64,000 bases of DNA from JACRBR01 sp964371355 (GCA_964371355.1 CAYJMG010000005.1:62001-126000); one strand, 5' to 3'. Positions 9,661-20,014 are shown, counted from the first letter of the stretch. The notes: generated from the letters alone by a model not told the origin. A program made the numbers and translations.

Positions 9661-9825
9661 TTAATAGCCGGGCGGCGGTCTGTGCCTTCGCGACCAGGGC
9701 CATGCGATCTCGGAGCCGGTAATGTACGCGTATACCCCTAAGATCGCGAGAGCTGATGCCATGAGCACGACGACAGCCACGGTCGCGTAGGCGAGCCACA
9801 CGGGCAAAAGGCCGAGTTGAAGCAC
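9661..9825 (-). CDS. Possible small single-span membrane protein (54 aa)
   Basis: This short frame would start at a GTG (9825) and encode one strong transmembrane helix (VWLAYATVAVVVLMASALAI) followed by an aromatic turn and a basic, Pro-rich tail ending RRHRPPPGY. It fills most of the gap between the convergent LLM and split-barrel genes. A hydrophobic segment this clean in GC-rich DNA is more likely coding than chance. However, no good ribosome site is visible and no family is recognised. Confidence 0.35.
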   Translation of the reverse strand: MLQLGLLPVWLAYATVAVVVLMASALAILGVYAYITGSEIAWPWSRRHRPPPGY

Positions 9826-9867
9826 GCAATGCAGTCTAGGGGACGGCGTCGACGATCGCTCGCCGTG

Positions 9868-10281
9868 TTAGCGCGCGGGGGGTTCGACTCCTTCCTGGAG
9901 CCAGGCGTACGCGCGCAGCGCCATCGTCATGCGCGGCTTCCAGTCCACGGTGGTGTACTGCGGGAACTTGCGGCGAATGCCATCCCAGGCGGCTTCCTTC
10001 TCGGCGCCGGTGACCTCCTCGGCGCGGCACTTGAGGATCACCTTGCGCAGCTTCGTCCAGTCCTCGTCGTACTCGTCGATGAGGACCGCAACGCGCGCGT
10101 CCTGGCGCAGCGCCATGCCGGTCGTCGACTTCGGCCCGAGGTCGACGTAAACCGTCGACTCGCCGTCGAACACCGGGCAGACGGGGATCACGTGCGGCTC
10201 GCCGTCAGCGCGCACGGTAGCGATGCGGCACACGCGTGCCGCGTCGATGAAGTCGCGGACGGCGTGGGGGAGCGGTTTCAA
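9868..10281 (-). CDS. Pyridoxamine 5'-phosphate oxidase family protein
   Basis: This 137-aa split-barrel protein has the family pattern: VRDFIDAARVCRIATVRADGEPHVIPVCPVFDG, YVDLGPKSTTGMALRQDARVAVLID, and a C-terminal WKPRMTMALRAYAWL. It begins with TTG, supported by GGAGGTCCGC just upstream. Members bind FMN, F420 or haem, and the sequence does not decide between them. It lies on the same strand as, and just downstream of, the kor cluster, after an empty gap of about 100 bp. Confidence 0.8.
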   Translation of the reverse strand: MKPLPHAVRDFIDAARVCRIATVRADGEPHVIPVCPVFDGESTVYVDLGPKSTTGMALRQDARVAVLIDEYDEDWTKLRKVILKCRAEEVTGAEKEAAWDGIRRKFPQYTTVDWKPRMTMALRAYAWLQEGVEPPAR

Positions 10282-10384
10282 GCGGACCTCCGGTGAGTCA
10301 GAACCGAACGCCAGGGATCAAAGACCACGTAGCACGTCGAAAAAGCGAGGCCCCAACGACTAACAACCAACGACCAACCACTGA

Positions 10385-10897
10385 TCACACCAGGTGCGGT
10401 GAGAGGTGCTTGAAGACGTCGCGGATGCTCACGACGGCGGTCGGCGTGCCGGCCTGCAGCAGCGGGATGTGCCGGAAGCCGCCGACGGACATCTTGTTCA
10501 GGGCCACGGCGATGTCGTCGTCGTCGCGGAGGAACACGGGGTCGGCCGTCATCACCTGGCCGCAGGTGACAGCGTTCAGGTCCTCGGTCGGGCCGGCGAC
10601 CTTGTGCAGGATGTCCCACGGCGTGAGGATCCCCGCGAGGGACGTTCCGCTCATCACCAACACACAATCCGTGTCCGAGTTCTGCATGAGCCGCACGGCG
10701 AGGCCCACGGGGTCGGTGGTCTGCACGCGGATCGGCGACTGCGCCGGCAGCTCCGACAGGCGGGCGTTGATGAACTCGGGTCCCGGCCTGGGCGCGCGCG
10801 ACGATCCCGGGATGTCGAGCGAGTACAGATCCTGCCCGCAGTTCGCGCAGCTATCCACGCCCTCGATGTTGTCGAACTTGCATTCCGGACAGATCAT
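10385..10897 (-). CDS. Zinc-ribbon plus CBS-pair domain protein
   Basis: This 170-aa protein opens with a zinc ribbon (CPEC at 3-6, CANC at 17-20). It is followed by two CBS motifs, about residues 55-105 (TDCVLVMSGTSLAGILTPWDIL) and 115-165 (VMTADPVFLRDDDDIAVALNKM, then HIPLLQAGTPTAVVSIRDV). CBS pairs bind adenosine ligands such as AMP, ATP or SAM and usually gate a partner protein. The gene sits 67 bp downstream of korB on the same strand, so it may sense energy state for the 2-oxoacid oxidoreductase. That link is inference. Confidence 0.85.
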   Translation of the reverse strand: MICPECKFDNIEGVDSCANCGQDLYSLDIPGSSRAPRPGPEFINARLSELPAQSPIRVQTTDPVGLAVRLMQNSDTDCVLVMSGTSLAGILTPWDILHKVAGPTEDLNAVTCGQVMTADPVFLRDDDDIAVALNKMSVGGFRHIPLLQAGTPTAVVSIRDVFKHLSPHLV

Positions 10898-10964
10898 CGT
10901 GCGATCCCTTCGATCACGGAGCCCGTCGTCATGCGGTCACACGAGCGACCCTGATGACCGCCGG

Positions 10965-12002
<1,038 letters not shown>

Positions 12003-12012
12003 CACTCTGCTC

Positions 12013-13878
12013 CTAGCCGATCATCTCGGCGATCTTGCGCTCGACCTCAGCGATCGTAAACGGCCGCCCCGAGACCTTGTTCAGGCCCTCGATATCCAGC
12101 AGGAACTTCGCCCGCAGCAACATGCGCATCTGGCCGAGGTTCATCTCCGGCATGAGGACGCGGTCGTAGCGGCGCAGGACGTCGCCCAGGTTCGGCGGGA
12201 GTGGGTTCAGGTGGCGGAAGTGCGCCGCCGACACCTTCTTGCCCTGCGCCCGCGCGCGCTGGACGGCCGTCGTGATGACGCCGTAGGTGCTGCCCCAGCC
12301 CAGCACGAGCAGCCCGCCGGACTGGTCGCCGTCGACAACGACGTCAGGGATGTCCTGCGCGACGCGCTCGACCTTCTCGGCGCGCAGGCGCACCATCTTG
12401 TCGTGGTTGGCGGGGTCGTAGCTTACGTTGCCGGTGATGTCGGATTTCTCGAGGCCGCCGATCCGGTGTTCGAGGCCCGGCGTGCCCGGGATGGCCCAGG
12501 GCCGCGCGAGCGTTTTCGGATCGCGCGCGTAGGGCTTGAAGGTGGCGGGGTCGCTGGCGAAGCCCGGGTCGATCTCTGGCAGCGAGCTGATGTCGGGCAC
12601 CAACCACGGCTCCGACCCCATGCCGAGGTAGGCATCGGACAGGAAGATGACGGGCGTGCGGTACTTGATGGCGATCCGCCACGCCTCGACAGCCATGTTG
12701 AAGCAGTCGGAGGCGGTGGCCGGCGCGACGATCGCCACGGGCGATTCCCCGTTGCGGCCGAACATCGCCTGGAGCAGGTCGCCCTGCTCCGTCTTGGTGG
12801 GCATGCCGGTGCTGGGACCGGCCCGTTGGACGTCCATGATCACCAGCGGCAGCTCCACCATCACGGCCAGGCCGATGGCCTCGCTCTTCAGCGCGAGGCC
12901 GGGGCCGCTGGTACCGGTGAGGCCCAGCGAACCGCCGAACGACGCGCCGATGGCAGAGCCGATGGCGGCGATCTCGTCTTCGGCCTGGAACGTCTTCACG
13001 CCGAAACGCTTGAAGCGCGAGAGTTCGTGCAGGACGTCGCTGGCCGGCGTGATGGGGTAGCTGCCGTAGAACAGGGGCCGGCCTGCCAGCTTCGAGGCGG
13101 TGATAAAGCCCAGGGCGGTGGCTTCGTTCCCGGTGATATTGCGGTAGAGGCCGGGCTTCAGCTTCGCCTTGGGCACGTGGTAGTGCGTGGCGAACATCTC
13201 CGTCGTCTCGCCGAAGTGGTAGCCGCTCTTCAGCGCGGCCTTGTTGGCCTCGCACACGGCGGGGTTCTTGCCGAACTTCTCGTCGATCCAGTGCAGCGTC
13301 GTGTCCAGCGGGCGGCTGTACATCCAGAACATGAGGCCGAGCGCGAACATGTTCTTGCAGCGGTCGACCTGGACGGGCGTCAGACCGCTGTCCTTGAGGG
13401 CGCCTGAGTTCAGGGTGGAGATCGGGACGCGGTAGAGGCGGTAGGCCTGCAGGCTGCCGTCCTCCAGCGGGTTGCCGGCGTAGGCGGCCTTCTTCAGGTT
13501 GGTCTCGTTGAACTCGTCTTCGTTCACGACGAGCAGACCGCCGCGCGGGAGGTCGGCGATGTTGGTCTTGAGGGCGGCGGGATTCATGGCGACGAGGACA
13601 TCAGGCTGGTCGCCGGGGGTGAAGATGTCCTGGCTGGAGAAGCTGACCTGGAAGCCGCTGACCCCGGGGAGCGAGCCCTGGGGCGCGCGGATCTCGGCGG
13701 GGATGTCGGGGAAGGTTGAGATGTCGTTGCCGATGACGGCGGAGGTCTTCGTGAACTGCGTGCCGGCGAGCTGCATGCCGTCGCCGGAATCGCCTGCGAA
13801 CCGGATGGTGACTCGTTCGAGTTCCAGGATCTCCTGGTGTTCCGGGCTGCGCGATTCCTTCGTCGTTACTGTGGCCAC
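12013..13878 (-). CDS. korA: 2-oxoacid:ferredoxin oxidoreductase, fused gamma-alpha subunit
   Basis: This 621-aa subunit carries the gamma domain first (RFAGDSGDGMQLAGTQF, about residues 25-200). The alpha pyrimidine-binding domain follows (YRNITGNEATALGF, FYGSYPITPASDVLHELSRF, then DEIAAIGSAIGASFGG) and a C-terminal transketolase-like domain. This is the KorA order. I choose the GTG at 13878 because GGAGGG lies at a good distance; a GTG at 13887 would leave almost no spacing. It follows a CBS-domain gene with essentially no gap and precedes korB, so all are likely one transcript. Substrate preference (2-oxoglutarate versus other 2-oxoacids) is not settled. Confidence 0.95.
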   Translation of the reverse strand: MATVTTKESRSPEHQEILELERVTIRFAGDSGDGMQLAGTQFTKTSAVIGNDISTFPDIPAEIRAPQGSLPGVSGFQVSFSSQDIFTPGDQPDVLVAMNPAALKTNIADLPRGGLLVVNEDEFNETNLKKAAYAGNPLEDGSLQAYRLYRVPISTLNSGALKDSGLTPVQVDRCKNMFALGLMFWMYSRPLDTTLHWIDEKFGKNPAVCEANKAALKSGYHFGETTEMFATHYHVPKAKLKPGLYRNITGNEATALGFITASKLAGRPLFYGSYPITPASDVLHELSRFKRFGVKTFQAEDEIAAIGSAIGASFGGSLGLTGTSGPGLALKSEAIGLAVMVELPLVIMDVQRAGPSTGMPTKTEQGDLLQAMFGRNGESPVAIVAPATASDCFNMAVEAWRIAIKYRTPVIFLSDAYLGMGSEPWLVPDISSLPEIDPGFASDPATFKPYARDPKTLARPWAIPGTPGLEHRIGGLEKSDITGNVSYDPANHDKMVRLRAEKVERVAQDIPDVVVDGDQSGGLLVLGWGSTYGVITTAVQRARAQGKKVSAAHFRHLNPLPPNLGDVLRRYDRVLMPEMNLGQMRMLLRAKFLLDIEGLNKVSGRPFTIAEVERKIAEMIG

Positions 13879-13879
13879 G

Positions 13880-14437
13880 CTACGCACCCTCCGGTTCAGC
13901 TATGAGCTGGTGGGGGCGCGGTGGCAGGTTGAGCACCTGCGCGGGGAAGGCCTCCGCCAGGAAATGGATGATGTCCAGCGTCCGCAGCACCGCCACCGCG
14001 ACGCCGCGGGCGTCCACGATGGGGATGTTGCGTTCGCCGCCTTCGTTCATCATCTGGATCGCCCTCGCGATGGGATCCTTCAGGGTCAGGGTCTCCAACC
14101 CGTGAGACACATATTTATCGACGTTTTCGTCGTACTTCACATCGCGGGCGACCATGCGCATCAGGACCTCGCGCTCGCTCAGAATGCCCGTGGGGTGGCC
14201 CTCGGGGTCGACGACGAGGACGTAGCCCTGACCGCGCTTCTGCACGGCGGCCAGTGCGGCGCCTACGGTCGCATCACGTCCAATGGAAACGGGAGGGGGA
14301 AGCCCGAGGGCGCTGATGGGGTCGGTCTGAAAGATCTCTTCGACCACGTTCGCCTCTGCCGCGTACGTCCGTGACACGGCCCGGCAGCTTCGCAAGAAGC
14401 TCCTCATCAGATTGTAACGCACGGTGCCCACGCCCAC
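13880..14437 (-). CDS. CBS-pair domain protein upstream of korA
   Basis: This 185-aa protein has a short basic N-terminus and then two CBS motifs: GLPPPVSIGRDATVGAALAAV with YVLVVDPEGHPTGILSEREVLM, and HGLETLTLKDPIARAIQMM with NIPIVDARGVAVAVLRTLDII. The start is a GTG with GGAGGA eight bases upstream. It abuts korA and is probably the first gene of the operon. It lacks the zinc ribbon of the other CBS protein at the far end, so the two are unlikely to be simple duplicates. A regulatory role towards the ferredoxin oxidoreductase is inferred from position. Confidence 0.85.
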   Translation of the reverse strand: MGVGTVRYNLMRSFLRSCRAVSRTYAAEANVVEEIFQTDPISALGLPPPVSIGRDATVGAALAAVQKRGQGYVLVVDPEGHPTGILSEREVLMRMVARDVKYDENVDKYVSHGLETLTLKDPIARAIQMMNEGGERNIPIVDARGVAVAVLRTLDIIHFLAEAFPAQVLNLPPRPHQLIAEPEGA

Positions 14438-14462
14438 GAATTCATTCCTCCGATAGCCGTGA

Positions 14463-14491
14463 TTGACCGCGCGCCATCGGAAGCTGTATCA
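14463..14491 (+). promoter_or_regulatory. Candidate promoter for the Lrp-type sensor gene
   Basis: TTGACC (14463-14468) and GTATCA (14486-14491) are separated by 17 bp and lie 85 bp upstream of the start at 14576. The -35 is good and the -10 weak, so this is only a candidate. Confidence 0.3.
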
Positions 14492-14575
14492 CGGGGGCAC
14501 CGCCGGGAAGTATCGGCCGCCACGGGCACGCAGGCAAGTGCTCAGACGGTTAAGCCAAACGTAAGGAGCTCCGCC

Positions 14576-14809
14576 ATGATCAAGGCCTACGTCCTCGTCG
14601 TCACCAACCCCGGCGAGACCAAGAACGTCTACGCCGCCGCCAAGGCCACACCCGGGGTCGTCGAGATCCACGAGGTGATGGGGCCGTACGACATCGTCAT
14701 TGAGATCGAGGTGGAATCGCTGAGCGACGTGCCGCCGATCCTGAGCGACCGCATCCGGACGATCCCTGGCATCGAAAGCACGACGTCGCTGGTGACCTTC
14801 CCGGACTGA
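14576..14809 (+). CDS. Stand-alone Lrp/AsnC ligand-binding (RAM) domain protein
   Basis: This 77-aa protein is just the RAM/Lrp effector domain: MIKAYVLVVTNPGETKNVYA, then GVVEIHEVMGPYDIVIEIEVES, and the closing IRTIPGIESTTSLVTF. There is no helix-turn-helix. Such small proteins form decamer-like or dimer assemblies and bind amino acids in relatives. Start ATG 14576 has AAGGAG at good spacing. An upstream in-frame extension is unsupported. It is divergent from the kor operon and convergent with the aminotransferase. Confidence 0.85.
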   Translation: MIKAYVLVVTNPGETKNVYAAAKATPGVVEIHEVMGPYDIVIEIEVESLSDVPPILSDRIRTIPGIESTTSLVTFPD

Positions 14810-14817
14810 CCGTGGGA

Positions 14818-16179
<1,362 letters not shown>

Positions 16180-16328
16180 GACCCGCCTCCCGGTTGCGCC
16201 TCTCCGTTAGCCGCGCGAACTGAAGGCCCGCGCGACGGTAGTCGCCCTGATTTCCGCCTCTCGCCCACGCGAGTGGGTCGATTCCGTGAGTCACAGTCTA
16301 CGGGCAGGGCAGGGGATCAGGGATCTCC

Positions 16329-16772
16329 CTACAGCGACAGCAGCTCGTTCTCGACGTGATCGAGCAGGTCCTGGGCGTCGCCCACGAGCTTGCCTTCGGG
16401 CTTGAGATCGAGGCATCGCCGGAACGACAGAGCCGCGGTTTCGTACAGCTCGCGGGGAGCAAGGACGGCGGCGGGCGAGGGCTTGCGCCGGAGTTCGTGC
16501 GCGGCGAACTCGTACAGCCAGCCGTGCGCGTACCAGAGACCCGGATCGTCTGCCCGGCCGCGGACCGCCTCGTCCATCATTGCTAGGCCGTCCGCGTACT
16601 TCCGCTGGCGCGTGACCAGGACCGTCGCCGCATGCTCCAGCGCTTCGACGCAGCCGGGATCCAGTGCGAGCGCCTCGCGCGCGAGGCCGAGGCCTCCGGC
16701 GATGTCGCCGGCCGCGTGCCGGTCGCGGGCACGGGCGATCAGCTCGAGCGCCTGGCCATCGGCGGTGCTCAG
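16329..16772 (-). CDS. Small TPR-like protein, likely CTG start coupled to upstream GYD gene
   Basis: This 147-aa helical protein has two to three TPR-like repeats (for example RHAAGDIAGGLGLAREALAL and AALSFRRCLDLKPEG). The frame is open upstream only to a TGA about 13 codons before, with no ATG, GTG or TTG. A CTG at 16772 overlaps the preceding gene's stop (CTGA) and has GAGGGG five bases before it, which makes it the likely start. The alternative is an internal ATG at 16580, which would drop the first TPR. Role unknown; it may scaffold the GYD protein. Confidence 0.6.
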   Translation of the reverse strand: MSTADGQALELIARARDRHAAGDIAGGLGLAREALALDPGCVEALEHAATVLVTRQRKYADGLAMMDEAVRGRADDPGLWYAHGWLYEFAAHELRRKPSPAAVLAPRELYETAALSFRRCLDLKPEGKLVGDAQDLLDHVENELLSL

Positions 16773-17062
16773 TGCAGCCCCTCGACCAGATCGACGGTCT
16801 CATCCTCGGTGAAGACGCGGAACGAGTTCGTCCGGACGTTTCCCTGCGCGCTGACGGCGAGCGAGACGCGCGTCATCGCCTCGTCGTCGGGCGCCTCCGC
16901 GATGATCACGTAGTCGTACTGACCCATGGCGAAGTAGAGCTGCTTCAGCTCCGCGCCGTACGAGGCGAACGTCGCGCGGGCGTTCTCCAGCCTCTTTCGC
17001 AGATCTTGCATGGTGCGAACGCCCTGGTCCGTCAGGCTCGCCAGCACGATGTACGTTGCCAC
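16769..17062 (-). CDS. GYD-domain protein
   Basis: This 97-aa protein matches the GYD family: ATYIVLASLTDQGVRTMQDL, LKQLYFAMGQYDYVIIAEAPDDEAMTRVSLAVSAQGNVRT. The family is named for the Gly-Tyr-Asp motif, represented here by GQYD. It is a ferredoxin-like fold protein of unknown function. The GTG at 17062 is favoured by GGAAGGAGG at proper distance; a longer frame to 17113 has Pro/Gly-rich, non-homologous sequence. It is followed by the overlapping TPR-like gene. Confidence 0.85.
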   Translation of the reverse strand: MATYIVLASLTDQGVRTMQDLRKRLENARATFASYGAELKQLYFAMGQYDYVIIAEAPDDEAMTRVSLAVSAQGNVRTNSFRVFTEDETVDLVEGLH

Positions 17063-17137
17063 GGGGACCCTCCTTCCACCTGGCCGGGGAACGGGGCCGC
17101 CCGGCACGCACACATTCCGACGAAGAGGGCCGATCTG

Positions 17138-18361
17138 TCAAGACGGCGGGCGGGCCAGGCCGTGGCCACCGGCATGTTGACGGGCGCCAGCCGCACCGCC
17201 GACGAACGGGTGCATCTCGATGAGCTGGCGCACGCCGAACAGCGCGGCAAGCGAGATGTACATGATCGAGAACGCGTCACGAGAGACGATCGAGTGCGGC
17301 GTGAGGAACTGGGCGAAGAACAGCACGGCGAGGACGCCGGCCTCCAGGATGGACATTCGCAGATTGATCAGCAGCACGACGGCAAGCAGACTCTGCGACG
17401 CGGTGAGCAACACCTCCTCAGTCTGCCGGGTGTCGGTCGGCAGAGGGTCGATGCTCCCGCTCGAGATCGCGTACGCGATGGGCAGGCAGCCGATGAGGAG
17501 CGTCCACTGGTTCACTTTCGACGAGACGAGCGCGCCCAGGGCGGCGTCGGCGCGCATCCGCCACGCGAGCAGGCCCGCCACCAGGAACTCGGGGAACTCC
17601 GACGCGAGCGGCGCCAGCCACTGGACGAGCTGGAACTCATCGATGCCCAGCTTCACGCCTGTGTCGATCAGGCCCTCGGCGAAGGGCTCGGCAGACACGA
17701 GGATGGCGGCGCCCGCGTACACGAACATCAGTGCCAGCACCATGCGCCGCTGGCGGGTCGGGAGGTTCGCGATCCGCTCGGCCGGCCCCACGATGTCGGA
17801 CTCCTCCTCGGTCTCGCCCCGCGACGCCAGGTACACGTACACGCAGAACAGGCCGACGAGGAAGGCGGCGTCGAAGAGGGTGATGCCGCCGCGGAAGGGG
17901 ATGATGAACGAATACACGGTGGCGATCCCCAGTATTCCGATCTCGGTTCGGTGCATCGCCGCCAGTTTCAGCGGGTTCTGTCGTGTGCGCAGCACAAAGA
18001 TGCCGACGACCATCGTCCAGCCAAGCCCGACGAGCAGCCGGTTGCCGCCCGTCATGTTGGCGGTAGCATAGGACGCGTACGACGGGTCGTCGCCGGCCTT
18101 CCAGGCGAACAGCATGTCGACGGCGTACTCGGGCAGGACGGCGATGAGAGCCAGTCCGGCGAGGGCCAGCGTGCGGGGCACGTCGCGCTCGGCCGCCTCG
18201 GCGGTCCAGGTCAGCAGGAACGCCGCGGAGACGATACCCAGGCCGTACACGAGCGTCTCAACGGGGACGGAGGCGCTCCAGACGTGAAAGCGCAGGGAGG
18301 CAGCAGGCCAGGCCAGCAGCGCCATCACGATCGGCCACTGCCATCGCCGCAGAAAGGCCAC
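17138..18361 (-). CDS. CaCA-superfamily cation exchanger, probably Mn2+ efflux
   Basis: This 407-aa protein has about eleven hydrophobic segments. Two inverted alpha repeats are visible: IAVLPEYAVDMLFAWKAG with NMTGGNRLLVGLGW, and WLAPLASEFPEFLVAGLLAW with ALGALVSSKVNQWTLLIG. These Glu/Asn/Ser-bearing segments bind the cation in Na+/Ca2+ and related exchangers. Translation starts at GTG 18361, with TTGGAGGGA just upstream. A leader with the features of a yybP-ykoY manganese riboswitch precedes it, which argues that Mn2+ is the exported ion. The exact ions and coupling are inference. Confidence 0.85.
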   Translation of the reverse strand: MAFLRRWQWPIVMALLAWPAASLRFHVWSASVPVETLVYGLGIVSAAFLLTWTAEAAERDVPRTLALAGLALIAVLPEYAVDMLFAWKAGDDPSYASYATANMTGGNRLLVGLGWTMVVGIFVLRTRQNPLKLAAMHRTEIGILGIATVYSFIIPFRGGITLFDAAFLVGLFCVYVYLASRGETEEESDIVGPAERIANLPTRQRRMVLALMFVYAGAAILVSAEPFAEGLIDTGVKLGIDEFQLVQWLAPLASEFPEFLVAGLLAWRMRADAALGALVSSKVNQWTLLIGCLPIAYAISSGSIDPLPTDTRQTEEVLLTASQSLLAVVLLINLRMSILEAGVLAVLFFAQFLTPHSIVSRDAFSIMYISLAALFGVRQLIEMHPFVGGAAGARQHAGGHGLARPPS

Positions 18362-18373
18362 GTACGTCCCTCC

Positions 18374-18416
18374 AACAAAAAGACCCTTGATGACGCTTCC
18401 AGGTCATCAAAGGTCT
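18374..18416 (-). terminator. Riboswitch expression platform: intrinsic terminator
   Basis: On the minus strand a 14-bp hairpin with one G-T pair (arms 18403-18416 and 18381-18394, loop 18395-18402) is followed by TTTTTGTT (18374-18380 complement). Its 5' arm contains AGACCTTT, the 3' strand of the aptamer's closing helix. Terminator and ligand-bound aptamer are therefore mutually exclusive, the layout of an ON switch. It lies 13 bp before the exchanger start codon. Confidence 0.75.
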
Positions 18417-18511
18417 CACTTCCCCGTCGTGCGGGGTGTCCGGACCGGGCGTGGGCCGGGTCTGGCGATCCGGACTGCGCGCGCCGAGGCGCGTGCCAGT
18501 TACTCCCCTTT
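18409..18511 (-). promoter_or_regulatory. yybP-ykoY (manganese) riboswitch aptamer
   Basis: The leader of the cation exchanger begins AAAGGGGAGTAAC and ends GTGAGACCTTT on the minus strand. AAAGG (18507-18511) pairs with CCTTT (18409-18413) as P1. The GGGAGTA-type first loop and the GAGACC close are hallmarks of the yybP-ykoY aptamer, which binds Mn2+ and controls metal export genes. Two further GC-rich hairpins lie between. Recognition is by eye; a covariance search would settle it. Confidence 0.75.
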
Positions 18512-18521
18512 GGGTAATGGA

Positions 18522-18550
18522 ACGCTACGGCACGGCGCGGCCACCGTCAA
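18522..18550 (-). promoter_or_regulatory. Promoter of the riboswitch-controlled exchanger
   Basis: On the minus strand TTGACG (18545-18550) and TAGCGT (18522-18527) are spaced by exactly 17 bp. They sit just upstream of the first aptamer base (18511), so the transcript would start with only a few bases before P1. The -35 is good, the -10 is weak. Confidence 0.5.
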
Positions 18551-18575
18551 TTTTCAGGCGAGCGTCGATAAATGG

Positions 18576-18800
18576 CTAGCCGGCCCGGCGTGCCCGCAGG
18601 CAGCTCATGTGGCCCAGGCTGTCCAGCAGCTCCGCCTCGAAGTACTCATCGCGTGTCTCGCCGGCGTCGGGCAGGCGCAGGCCGTGATCAGCGACATCGT
18701 CGGACGTGAGCGCCGAACCGCAGTCGGGGCAGAAGAACATGGGTCGGCCGTGCCCGTCGCGGACGATGTCGTCTCGGACGACGTCGGGAGCAAGCGTCAT
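18576..18800 (-). CDS. Small zinc-ribbon-like protein of unknown function
   Basis: This 74-aa acidic protein has CPDCG (about residues 24-28) and one later Cys in HMSCLRARRAG, so a complete four-Cys ribbon is not evident. The ATG at 18800 has a strong AAGGAGG site lying inside the perfect 12-bp palindrome AGGAGGCCTCCT (18801-18812). It lies upstream of the exchanger promoter on the same strand. I do not recognise a named family. Confidence 0.6.
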   Translation of the reverse strand: MTLAPDVVRDDIVRDGHGRPMFFCPDCGSALTSDDVADHGLRLPDAGETRDEYFEAELLDSLGHMSCLRARRAG

Positions 18801-19040
18801 AGGAGGCCTCCTTCCCTTGTCATAACGTCCGAGCCGGCGCGGCGTGTCACATTGAGGAGACGGGCACGGTCATACCGCACAGATCCAACCTGGGCGGCCG
18901 ATGGTGAAGGTAGGGAATCAGGGGGACCAGTCTCGGTACCTGTCTGCTTTGCGGGCGCGTCAACCGCCGCCGGATACGTCGCGTGTCGGTAGGCCGTTCC
19001 TATATGCAGACAGTGTTTCGGGTTTGTGTGGGGTAGAGGA

Positions 19041-19697
19041 ATGACATCGCGGAATTACTACGAAGTCCTGGGCCTGGCGGCGTTCGCGGACGGCGGGATG
19101 GTGGACCAGGCGTACTGGCACCTGGCGAAGACATACCAGACGCTCGCGGTGAGCGATCCACGCGCCCGCCGGCTCCTGGATGAGCTAAACGAGGCCTACG
19201 GCGTGCTGGGCACACCGCGGCTGCGCGAAGAATATGACCAGGAACTAGCCGGCCGCTCGCCTCAGGGCCGGTCGAAGAAGAAGATCGGGCGGCCGGCGTC
19301 GAGCCGCAGTCGCTCGGGCCCGCGCCTGCCGATTACGCTTCCGTCATTCGGGCCATTCGGCGGCGGACGGAAGGACAGTGAGCGCCAGCGCGTCGAGCCG
19401 ACGTCGGTGCTGACGGCAGCGCCCACGCCCGCTGATACCACGCCCATCGTGCCGTCGCGCTCGCACAAGGCCGACGTCGGCGACCTGCGCGCCTCCACGG
19501 CACGCATGCTGGAGCGCTGGCGGACGAACGCGGGGATCCAGACGGCGGCGGACCAGGAGGAGCGCCAGCCGGACCGGACCCTAGTGGACATCTTCAAGTC
19601 GGAGCGGGAGTTGGAGTCGCACGACGATCCGCTGACCGCGGTGATAGAGATTCTGCGGGCGCCGCGCCAGGTGATCCCTGCGAAGACCGACGGCTGA
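19041..19697 (+). CDS. Degenerate J-domain (DnaJ-like) protein
   Basis: This 218-aa protein begins with a J-domain-like region (NYYEVLGLAAFADGGMVDQAYWHLAKTY, then LLDELNEAYGVLGTPRLREEYD, residues 4-70). The essential HPD tripeptide is absent; VSD occupies its place, so stimulation of DnaK is unlikely. The rest is basic then low-complexity (RSKKKIGRPASSRSRSG) and ends in an acidic helix. I choose ATG 19041; GTG 19026 is an alternative. Role unknown, possibly an adaptor or a DNA/RNA-binding protein. Confidence 0.7.
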   Translation: MTSRNYYEVLGLAAFADGGMVDQAYWHLAKTYQTLAVSDPRARRLLDELNEAYGVLGTPRLREEYDQELAGRSPQGRSKKKIGRPASSRSRSGPRLPITLPSFGPFGGGRKDSERQRVEPTSVLTAAPTPADTTPIVPSRSHKADVGDLRASTARMLERWRTNAGIQTAADQEERQPDRTLVDIFKSERELESHDDPLTAVIEILRAPRQVIPAKTDG

Positions 19698-20014
19698 GAG
19701 CGAACCAGACCTTCATCGAGAAGGACCGGGACCAGCGTGCCCCGGCCTTTTCATCGCCGGATCGCATGATCGCACTATAGCTGTTATGTAGTACGGGGGA
19801 GGCAACCCGAGGCTCCGCTCAAGTGCCTCCAGCTTCAATCCGATACTTCACCCGAGAAGGAGGCGCCGGTTCCCCACCGCGCCGTTGCGCCGAATCCGGT
19901 GCGCGGCCGGCGTATGCATCGGCCGTCGTGTCGCGCGTCGTCGTCCCGGGACATGTCATCCGTCCCGGCGATCCGCCAGCGGGGCCCGCCGCCAATGCCA
20001 CCGGTCTGCGACGG
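19698..20014. other. Intergenic region between J-domain gene and GGDEF gene
   Basis: It contains an intrinsic terminator (listed separately) and otherwise nothing I can assign. An in-frame extension of the GGDEF gene back to a GTG at 19823 is open, but its translation is Pro/Arg/Gly-rich and unlike a signal or sensor segment, so I treat it as probably untranslated. Confidence 0.4.
19721..19751 (+). terminator. Intrinsic terminator after the J-domain gene
   Basis: AAGG-a-CCGGG (19721-19730) pairs with CCCGG-CCTT (19741-19749) around a 10-nt loop, followed by TTTTC. It is placed 24 bp after the stop codon at 19697. Confidence 0.7.

Noticed and set aside
9884..9902. tRNA T-arm-like GGTTCGACTCC
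   Set aside because: No acceptor, D or anticodon stems fit; it lies inside the split-barrel coding sequence.
16664..18517. Plus-strand frame of 617 codons over the GYD and exchanger genes
   Set aside because: No family resemblance; the minus strand has membrane helices, GYD motif and a riboswitch.
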